Assembly: GCA_047495785.1 (NCBI GenBank) | Contig: JBLDXI010000074.1 | Span: forward strand, 186,001 to 250,000 | DNA from: Lepidodermella squamata | Lineage: Eukaryota > Gastrotricha | Length of the DNA stretch: 64,000 nt | Direction of reading: 5' to 3' | In this document: piece by piece, positions 56,638 to 64,000 of the stretch | Position numbering within the stretch: position 1 is the stretch's first letter | Layout: each line of letters begins with the position of its first letter | Program-made: the position numbers and the translations under genes | Notes under the pieces: model-generated | What the model was told of the DNA's origin: nothing | The model's input: only the letters and a program-made list of their open reading frames with translations | Databases searched by the model: none

Positions 56638-56713
56638 GGGCGAGAAACTGAAGCAATTTTCATAAATTCTAAAGCGTCTTTCTCCTACCCTCCAATTTAC
56701 CTATTATTGTAAA

Positions 56714-57096
56714 ATGAACAATATATTGGTTGCAATGCTGCTAGTAGTGAGTTTCTTTTGAGGATAGGATTCAGTTGTGATGGAAAACTATATACTCAAC
56801 CCTCTTAGGTAGCAGTATCAGTATGGACCTCGAGCGCTAATCCAACTGGCTCTGCCCGTCTGGAACTGAGCCAGCCTTCTGCCCGTCTGGAACTGAACGA
56901 GCCTTCCGCCCGTCTGGAACTAAATGAACCTTCTGCCCGTCTGGAACTGAACCAGCCTTCTGCCCGTCTGGAACTGAACCAGCCTTCCGCCCGTCTGGAA
57001 CTAAATGAGCCTTCTGCCCGTCTGGAACTGAGCCAGCCTTCTGCCCGTCTGGAACTAAATGAACCTTCTGCCCGTCTGGAACTGAACGAACCTTGA
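56714..57096 (+). CDS. Small secreted protein of nine SARLEL-type 9-residue repeats
   Basis: Exons 56714-56746 and 56809-57096 with a 62-bp GT-AG intron, in phase, give 106 residues. The first 21 residues (MNNILVAMLLVVAVSVWTSS, then Ala) are a signal peptide split by the intron. The rest is NPTG followed by nine copies of S-A-R-L-E-L-(N/S)-(E/Q)-P, encoded by 27-bp units from 56851 to 57093, ending in Pro-stop. Positions 7 and 8 vary only between N/S and E/Q, and third-codon changes (CTG/CTA, TCT/TCC) show conservation of protein rather than DNA. No dibasic or Cys residues, so it is not an obvious classical neuropeptide precursor. Candidates are an extracellular matrix, mucus, antimicrobial or venom-like component. 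Signal, TATA box and splice sites together support a real gene. Confidence 0.75.
56851..57093 (+). repeat. Nine tandem 27-bp coding repeats
   Basis: Unit TCTGCCCGTCTGGAACTGAA plus seven bases. The two variants (AACTGAACC-type and AACTAAATG-type) alternate irregularly, suggesting unequal exchange after a multi-unit duplication. Confidence 0.9.
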
Positions 57097-58518
57097 GGAC
57101 GAAGAGCTTGAGGAATATGTGAGAACAATATCGGCGCGTGAAATAACTATGCAATATAACTATGGAAATAGATATGTATTCATGCTTTTACTTACCAGAA
57201 CGCCGTTTATAGTACCACGTTATCAGTCGCTCTCCAATCAATTATTGAATTGCACTCCAAATATAGGACGTGTTTACGTCGGTATTCAATATCTAACGGT
57301 ACAACACTCGTAAATAGTTTACATCGTACTCGATTTACACATCTCCACTCGTCTTCAACTCGTTCCGATTCGTATATATTGGCCAGCATGGTTCAGATCC
57401 CAATAAAGTTTGCTGTGTGCGGCTTCAGAAATTACCGGAAAATGGGGTGACTTGGGCCAGCGGGGTGACGTTGGCATAGGCTTTTGCGATCAACTTTCAA
57501 TCAATAAAAGATTTGCAAATCAACAAGCTAACCCCCCTCAATATGGATGTCGGCGGAAAGCCAGTAGCAAGTAGAATCAGACAGTACAGTCAAAGTAACT
57601 ATCATGCTAGATGCTGATGGGGTGACTTTGGCCACCCAAATATCGAAACCGACAACGTAAAGACCCCATGAGTGGGCTAGCGTTGGATAGCAGATAAGCA
57701 GGTTCGAAAATGACGTTCGATTTTGATTTCGATCTCATGGATCCCTTTGGTTAGTCACCCAAACTCTACCGGAAATCAAATTCTTTTTCAATTTCCCCCT
57801 ACTGACTTTACCTGTCATTTTATACTCGGTAATGATTCGGATTGTAGTAAAATGTACACATCTAGGTCCGCCTTTCATTGGGTAATCCAGCGGTACTCAT
57901 GGGGTCTTGTGAGTGAGTGTCGCAATTTTGAGTGCCGTGCGGTGCGCACGTAAAATCCGAGCGGGTGTCTCAATAATCTGTGTTATATCGCAATACTAAT
58001 AGAGTACCGTAGCAATAAACTAAGCGAATGTCGCAGCTCGATATTATCACCTTATTATTACCTTGCTGAACAGGCAGGAGTCGGAGCAATTAATGCTGGC
58101 TGCATTACGTAACTCGTGGTCGGGTTGGGCTGAATCCAAATCGCATGTTTTGTTCAGAAGTGAAGCATTTATGCAGATTTATGGCACCCTCGAGCGATTT
58201 TAAATTTCCATCGTGACTTTCAGCAACGATGGCTCCCTAACGGTGGGGAAATGGCTCATGAGATTTTGTGAGCTTACTGGAATGGGTTCTGACTGTTCAT
58301 GGTCAAAATATGAGCCCGGAGAACCTCATGGTTATGGAATGACAAGCGTTTGAAAAAAGTGGAATTTTTTATGCAGATTTAGGCAACCTTACCATACTGG
58401 TAAATACCAATTTCGTTTATTAAATTTAGAAAATTTTAAATTAGATCTTTTGAACAAATTGAAATTTTACAAAAATTGACTTTAATCAATTAAAGTTTTT
58501 TATTTTTTTATTATTTAG
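57097..58518. other. Repeat-rich spacer
   Basis: 57443 to about 57640 is a second copy of the ACGGGGNGACTTTG element's left part. 57660-57700 and 57881-57910 are inverse copies of the AAGACCCCATGAGTGGG...GTTGGATAGC family. CCTCATGGTTATGGA at about 58324 also occurs at 5390 in the foldback element. No gene is supported. Confidence 0.5.
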
Positions 58519-58653
58519 CTATGTTACTCGCAAGGGCAAGGAGTGCGACTACACGTGTGCAGCGTTTTTGAAGGAACACGTGTCCAAGCATGCCCTGGCC
58601 ATGGCCTATCGTAATAAAGAAGTAAAGCCCGAGGCGGACGCAAAAATGTTCCA
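58519..58653 (+). CDS. Isolated internal exon, unrecognised
   Basis: Bounded by the acceptor TTATTATTTAG and a consensus donor GTAAGT at 58654. Frame YVTRKGKECDYTCAAFLKEH then VSKHALAMAYRNKEVKPEAD and AKMFQ. GC-richer than its surroundings, with well-biased codons. Basic composition and two Cys. No flanking exon could be connected. Either part of a gene whose other exons I could not find or a transposed exon. Confidence 0.35.
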
Positions 58654-60032
58654 GTAAGTCGAGAAGCGCCGCAGGGCTAAGCCCAAAGCTCCCTATTCGG
58701 CCTTGAACAGACAACACACCGAGGCTCCAATCGAGGCCGGTAAGATGAGGTAAGATGCGATGAAGGTTCTGCCAATAGGTTTAATTTAAAAAATTAATTC
58801 AATTTCCAACAAAACATTGCTGAGTTAAATTATGGTTGCGCAAGTTATGAAACGCGCAGTAATATTTCTCAAAAAAACGCGCTTTTGCGAGGGTTTTTTT
58901 CAATTTTTCTCCGTAATTTTTGTTTTTGAAAGCTGGTGAATTTTGTGTCAAAATGTAGCTTCTTTTTCTATCCTCATCAAATTATCACGCTGGATGAAGG
59001 GATTTATTCAGCCGGAGACCAGCATGATTGATTGACAGGCCAAAATAATGATCATTTTTAGATGAAAAAATAACTAATCGCTTTGAAATTTTTGCTCAAC
59101 AAGAATCGCGCCCCGTTTTAATTTTCGATTTTTGAAAATATTGAAATCAGGAATGTTCGGAAAATTATGCGCTGCTTGTGACGTGGTCAGTTCTAAACGC
59201 AAAATTGGTGCGAGCCAAATCGGAGAACAAATTAGACGTCATCTCCGCGTGTGGTGTGTGGGCGCCGCAATCAGTAACAATAGAAAGTTCGGTCGTCACG
59301 CTGGTAGGTTTTGTTACTGTTAAGGTCGCTGACGTTCGCTCTTTCGTTTCCTTGTTTGCACTACGCTCGGCAGACCGTCATAACAGCAAATACCCAAAAC
59401 AGCAAACGCGACAAAACAGCAATTTTTCAACTTGTGACATAACAGCAGAAAGTCGATGCATCTTTTGCATAGTAAGTTTTCGCTGTTTTGTCGCAAAATA
59501 AAAAGTTTGCTGTTTTGTCGTATTTGCTGTTCTGCAAAGTTGCTGTTTGTCGCCTTACCCTACGCTCTCTGTATTAGATTTCGACTGCGCTATTCGACAA
59601 ATATTCCGCATTAATGTTCTAATCTATGGCTTTCATTTATAACCGAATAAGTATTGAAATTCAACGATTTCTGCTGTACCACGTGTAACCGCCGTTACGC
59701 AACGCGAAGCGAATGTAACGCCGTTCTCGAGAGTAACACGCGCATATTTATTACATCACAAGACGCCGATCGCCGTTCGTGAGACGGCCGCCGCCGTGAC
59801 CGGGTCACCGGACGCCATTTTGCTGCGTTTTCGCAAACGATCGGCGGCCGGGCTCTGTTCGTTGGCACGGTTTATATTAATTATTCACTCGCAACTTTCA
59901 CGTTTTCTATCACTCTTGATAGCGGAGTTCCACTAAGAACTCGCAATCTGTTTAACAATACCCTCAATATGATATTGAATTTTTCCCGTTTTTAGTTTTT
60001 ATTCAACCAATTTTATCTCTAATTAATTGACC
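58654..60032. other. Spacer with two repeat blocks
   Basis: 58770-59260 is a diverged copy of palindrome-arm sequence (compare 50720-50960: CCAATAGGTTTAATTTAAAA, GCGCCCCGTTTTA, GTGATCAGTTC-like blocks). 59370-59560 is an inverted-repeat element with four AACAGCAA-type and four TTGCTGTT-type motifs. 59690-59880 is GC-rich and includes GACGCCATTTTGC, a YY1-like word. The acceptor CCCGTTTTTAG lies at 59994, before copy M. Confidence 0.55.
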
Positions 60033-61736
60033 ATGAAAGTAAGCGGGAGTTTTAACAGCCACGCCTACTACAGACTCAACTTCGAAATTGAGGGTTTTGA
60101 GATCACAGATAAATTGAGTACTATCAAATCTTTGATAGAAGCCCAGACAAAAGTTCCGCAAGATTTGTTCGACCTTTATTTCCGGTACGAAAAGTTACTT
60201 GACTTGAACCAGCGGCTGTGCGACATTCCCGAAATTCAACGCAGCAAAACTAAGGAAGCAGATTTTTGTGATGGGCTTGGCTTATCGGCTCAAATCGCAA
60301 TCCTTGCTATTTTACCGAGTCCAGAGTTCGAATTCCCGGATTTTGAAGTTTCAGCAACAACTTCAATCAGCGATTTGAAGAACAGGATCTCAGGAATTAT
60401 TGGAATTGAACAAGGAAATCAGCTGTGTCTTTTTCGAGGTGGCGATTTTTTCGATCAGTTGGACGAAAATCGTACGGTTGGCTTCTACAAAAATGCAAAT
60501 AACTCTCTTAAAATTTCGGCGAAAATTTTCGATGCTGAATTTTTCGAAATTGCCATCGAATTGCCTTCAAACAAATTGCTGGCTATGTTAGTCCACCGAA
60601 CGGACCAAGTCGAGAATGTCAAGGAACGGATTTTCGATCACGTCGGAATTCGGCTGCCGGATGCGATTGATAAAATTAAATTGCAATTGAAACATGGATC
60701 TGCGACTCTAAATGTTAGAGAATTTCTGGCCTGCCTCGACATCGAACCTAATTGCCTGATTACTGCTACCTTAGAAGAGTGTGAGCCTGTTGAATTCAGC
60801 TTCAAGCACCCGGATCTTCAAAAAATCTTCAAAATTCGGGATGTTAAGATTTCGGATAAAATTGGCGACTTGAAAAGGAAAATTGCGACTGCGACGTCGA
60901 TGCCTATCACCTCGTATCGATTGCATTTCGATTCTTCGAATGGCAAATGGCTCAACGATGACAATCTCTCTTTGTTTGAATGCGGAATTCACGACCCGTC
61001 GACTCAAATTTACATCGCTGATAACAATGCTTTGATCATTTCCAGTGAAGATTTCGGCGATTTTTTGATAAAACCAGCCGATTCCAGCCTCACTGTGGCT
61101 GATTTGAAGTCTAAAATCGAGGAAATTAAACGCGTTCCAAGCCGCGACCAATCGCTTTTTGTGGGCAAAGTTTCGATTGATGATCTTCCGGAATCTTTCG
61201 TTCGAATCAACCGAATGTCGATTATCACGCTGAAATTGAAGAAAAAATCATCTAACAATTTTCCTGTGAAGATTTCAGCTGGCGTCGGTCGAACTATTGC
61301 CAAGGTCAAACTCGACAGCAATGCCTCGGAGCAAGGCGTAAAAGATGGAATATCGAAATATTACCCTGCGGTCAACAATTTCAGTTGTTATCGTTTCGCG
61401 ACTAAACGGCTGATTTTCTCCGTTGAAGAGTCATATCTGAGGAATAACACGCAGGTTATGTTGGGGCCGAAACGTCCAAAGGCGAGTCCGATGAATAATG
61501 GTGAATACGTGATCTTCGTCAAGACGCTCACAGCGAAAACGTTGACGTTCTGCGTCGATTCTGGCGAGCTGATTTATTCGTTGAAGGAGAAAATTCTGGC
61601 TATTGACGGCATTCCGACGGAACAGCAGCGGTTGATACTTAGTGGTCGGCAGTTGGAACCTGATGCGACGGTGAAAGAAAGTGGAATTGTCAACGAAACT
61701 TGCCTGTTTTTAGTTCTGAGACTCCGTGGCTGCTGA
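60033..61736 (+). CDS. Tandem ubiquitin-like (poly-UBL) protein, copy M
   Basis: 567 residues from the ATG at 60033 (MKVSGSFNSHAYYRLNFEIE). Seven units. Units 3-5 are very close to copy L (for example [30 protein letters not shown]). Unit 7 (490-567) is close to ubiquitin: VIFVKTLTAKTLTF, AIDGIPTEQQRLILSGRQLE (Arg at K48), ending LVLRLRGC without gaps and with Cys at 76. The acceptor CCCGTTTTTAG is 38 nt upstream. The first visible ATG in the presumed mature transcript is the chosen start. Confidence 0.82.
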   Translation: MKVSGSFNSHAYYRLNFEIEGFEITDKLSTIKSLIEAQTKVPQDLFDLYFRYEKLLDLNQRLCDIPEIQRSKTKEADFCDGLGLSAQIAILAILPSPEFEFPDFEVSATTSISDLKNRISGIIGIEQGNQLCLFRGGDFFDQLDENRTVGFYKNANNSLKISAKIFDAEFFEIAIELPSNKLLAMLVHRTDQVENVKERIFDHVGIRLPDAIDKIKLQLKHGSATLNVREFLACLDIEPNCLITATLEECEPVEFSFKHPDLQKIFKIRDVKISDKIGDLKRKIATATSMPITSYRLHFDSSNGKWLNDDNLSLFECGIHDPSTQIYIADNNALIISSEDFGDFLIKPADSSLTVADLKSKIEEIKRVPSRDQSLFVGKVSIDDLPESFVRINRMSIITLKLKKKSSNNFPVKISAGVGRTIAKVKLDSNASEQGVKDGISKYYPAVNNFSCYRFATKRLIFSVEESYLRNNTQVMLGPKRPKASPMNNGEYVIFVKTLTAKTLTFCVDSGELIYSLKEKILAIDGIPTEQQRLILSGRQLEPDATVKESGIVNETCLFLVLRLRGC

Positions 61737-63571
61737 AACACAACACATCCCTGAAATTAGAACAAGTAAAGAATTTGTGTTCGAATTTCTAAAATTTTTA
61801 AAATTTTTCGAATAATTTTCTTGCTCAACTTTCGAATTCGAATACTTTGAATACATTTTATCTGATTTTAACCTCTCGTTCATACCCTGCCAGTGATGCC
61901 TTGAACTCTGAAATACTTCGTTTTGGCTCAAATTTACGAGTTGATTTGTAATAAAAATGGCGAGATGAATCGGCATCTTTTTCTGTTCTCGGCAAGTAAT
62001 CGGCTGCTACACTTTCGCTTTAGTGTTTTTCTTTAGCTTGAGTCTTGAGTATTAAGCCCACTATCAGAAAATGTAGGGGTCGCAAGAGCTACACGACTCA
62101 GATTTTCTTGTACAGAACTAACAAATATCATCATAAAAATTGTCAGCCAGGGGCCGCCAGCGTCGACTGAAAAGTCAATTTTTATTCACTTCCTTCGCAT
62201 TTTCCTGGTTGAAACTGATTTTTCGTCTTTTAATACCAAGAAGTAATATCAACAGCTCCGACAGAACACGGGTGGAAATGCGTGTAATGCATGATGTTAA
62301 TAATAACCATAACAGCAATAATAATGGTCCATTATTGCTTGGCGAGTGTGTGTGGCGAGAAAATGCGAGGACCGCGAAACGCGAACAGACAGACGTTAAT
62401 TGCCTAGAAGGCGTTATGGAAGCGTGCCTCTCGCATTTGCTTATAAATCATGACAACAGTTTATCAGGAATTTGCAATTTTCCTCAAAATAATCCCGATT
62501 TTCCTTTTTGATGCCATCTATCATGCTAGTTAATTAGGTTTAATGGACAGGCATTCTCGTGCGAATCAAGATTCAGGTTTTAAAAAAGGCAACCGCGCGA
62601 TGAGGAGGCGAAACATGAGGCTGGGCTAAGATGCGAAAACTAATTCAATATTCCGGCCCATTGCCCGGAATCAATCGGACGAAAGCCATCATGTGGCGTT
62701 AAGTGTTAAGTGTTAAATGGGCCTCGAATTGAAAGTATTCAACCCGGAAGCGCAGAATTTCGCGAACGCCTCGGATATCGAACCTTCATTTCCCGACGAA
62801 CTTATCCAATTTATAGGTTTCGTAAATGGAGAGCAAGACTCGTCCGCTAGATATGAAGGTGCCATGACAGTTTGGATTGCACCATTGTGTACTACCTACC
62901 ATCTGATAGAGCAGATCACAAATTTTAATCCATGAAAATTGCAGCCTAAACCCCGACCCTCTTTGGTGATGTGAAGAATCAAAGTTTTGCCAACTTGAAA
63001 ATCGACAAATTTTCGCGCATCAATATCCCCTGTTTGTAGCACCTCCTGTGAAACAAAAATAAGCAGTTTCTAGGTCACGGATAATAATTGGGAATTAAAA
63101 AATCCTTCTTAAAAAAACTCGCCGACTTTTTGCAGATAATTTTAGCATTGACTTTCGTCTCTGATTAATCTGATCTCTATAGTGGAACCATTAAATCCAC
63201 AATTTCCTGATTGGTCCAGATTCTTGAAATCAGATTGGTTGGCTCATAAAGCAAGTGTCTCACACCATTTTTTCACGTTCACGCTTCTCTAGAGATGCTT
63301 CTTTTCTAAAAGTAGCAGCCATTAAAAAAATTGCGATTTAACTGGTTTCACTAGGTTAATCTCAAAATCGGCTTTCTTACGGATTTCGAGCAAAATCTCA
63401 TCTATTCACTGCAAACTATAGTTGGGGCTTCGAGTCTAATAATTTTCAATTCTGCATGGATTGAAATACCTGAATCGATAATTTTAGCGGTTTTTTACAA
63501 CATCTGCTGCTTTCGCTAATTTTTTGTTTTTTTGTAGGATTTATTCCATTAACTTCAATCGCTGAATACCC
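61737..63571. other. Spacer before copy N, no firm gene
   Basis: An ATG at 62717 opens 72 codons (MGLELKVFNPEAQNFANASD...) with protein-like composition but no support from promoter, splice site or homology. About 63470-63560 is homologous to the region upstream of copy L and contains the empty TA site. The acceptor TTTTTTTGTAG lies at 63538. Confidence 0.4.
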
Positions 63572-64000
63572 ATGAAATTTCAGTCCACTTACATATGTCG
63601 CCCGTGCGGTGAGCATGCTAGCGTCGAAATCGACGGTTTCGAACTCACAGACCGTGTGATTACAGTCAAATCTTTGATCGAAGCGGAAATAGGAATTCCG
63701 AAAGAATTGATCCAGCTTTACTATGGTGATACCGAGCTACTCGATCCCAACCAGCGACTATGCGACATCAAAGGGAGCAAAATTAACGAGAACCCTTGCG
63801 CTAAACTCAGCTTTCTCGACATCGATAGGAGCAACATTAATGAGAAACCCGGACTCAGCTTTAGAACTCAAATCGCAATTCTTGCCATTTTGCCGAATTC
63901 CGACTTCAAACTCCCGGATTTCGACGTCGTTGCATCGATGACGATTGCCGATCTGAAGAAATCAATTGCAGGAAAAATGACTATCAAGCCACAGCATCAG
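63572..64000 (+). CDS. Tandem ubiquitin-like (poly-UBL) protein, copy N, 3' end beyond window
   Basis: 143 codons, open to the window edge. Begins MKFQSTYICRPCGEHASVEI and is almost identical to copy L in unit 1 (FELTDRVITVKSLIEAEIGI). Between units 1 and 2 it has an internal duplication of about 17 residues: DIKGSKINENPCAKLSF is followed by DIDRSNINEKPGLSF. Copies L and N are a recent tandem pair by sequence, separated by copy M. Confidence 0.8.
   Translation, partial: MKFQSTYICRPCGEHASVEIDGFELTDRVITVKSLIEAEIGIPKELIQLYYGDTELLDPNQRLCDIKGSKINENPCAKLSFLDIDRSNINEKPGLSFRTQIAILAILPNSDFKLPDFDVVASMTIADLKKSIAGKMTIKPQHQ

Noticed and set aside
56851-57093. CRISPR-like array
   Set aside because: The 27-bp units are contiguous with no spacers and are coding, in an animal genome.
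56805-57154. Antisense SSRRAEG- and VPDGQK-type repeat proteins over the 27-bp repeats
   Set aside because: Any tandem repeat in multiples of three stays open in several frames. Only the + strand frame has a signal peptide, splice sites and a TATA box.
5497-61736. Polyubiquitin precursor genes
   Set aside because: The units differ strongly from each other, no Gly-Gly processing sites lie between them, and the ends are Gly-Cys.

Overview
The window is nuclear DNA of an invertebrate animal. The support is GT-AG introns (several only 57-63 bp), AT-rich spacers, TATA-box promoters, non-LTR retrotransposons, and animal gene families: alpha-carbonic anhydrase, small heat-shock protein, a NEK-like kinase fused to ankyrin repeats, and NAPE-PLD. 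The phylum cannot be fixed from this sequence. A small ecdysozoan such as a tardigrade, nematode or mite is plausible but unproven.

The main content is a cluster of tandem ubiquitin-like (poly-UBL) genes from about 5.5 kb to the right end. Nine copies are intact or open to the window edge: 5497, 11160, 14364, 38471, 40639, 45550 (minus strand), 47953, 52560 and 60033; a tenth, at 63572, is cut by the window edge. The rest are broken: a 5' relic at 8032, a frameshifted copy at 8292, a copy at 17228 split by a retrotransposon, a 3' fragment at 33960 and a frameshifted 3' half at 37715. Full-length members are single-exon and carry six or seven beta-grasp domains. The last domain aligns with ubiquitin almost without gaps, but the final Gly76 is Cys in every copy whose end is visible. 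No internal Gly-Gly processing sites were seen. They look like stable beads-on-a-string ubiquitin mimics, not polyubiquitin precursors, and no function is known from the sequence.

Layout. 1-1044: alpha-carbonic anhydrase (minus, partial). 2502-3812: GC-rich small heat-shock protein gene. 5.5-23.3 kb: UBL cluster part 1, ending in a UBL gene split by a CR1/Jockey-type LINE that itself carries a nested 809-bp Mutator-like element. 23.8-30.5 kb: kinase-ankyrin gene whose 3.3-kb intron is full of repeats. 31.6-33.4 kb: secreted or luminal NAPE-PLD. 34.9-37.4 kb: two small genes with CCAAT-box promoters and a gene with a Uma2/PD-(D/E)XK-like region. 37.7-54.3 kb: UBL cluster part 2, with a near-perfect inverted duplication of about 8 kb (43510-51396) carrying two head-to-head UBL genes with identical proteins. 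55-59.6 kb: repeats, isolated exon-like blocks, and a TATA-driven gene for a small secreted protein made of nine 9-residue repeats. 60-64 kb: UBL cluster part 3.

Most UBL genes, the kinase and several others have a pyrimidine-rich 3' splice site 0-56 nt before the start codon. This means a 5'-UTR intron or spliced-leader trans-splicing. The TATA-box genes lack it. Local duplication, inversion and repeated transposon insertion explain most of the architecture, and the UBL family appears to be in rapid birth-and-death evolution.
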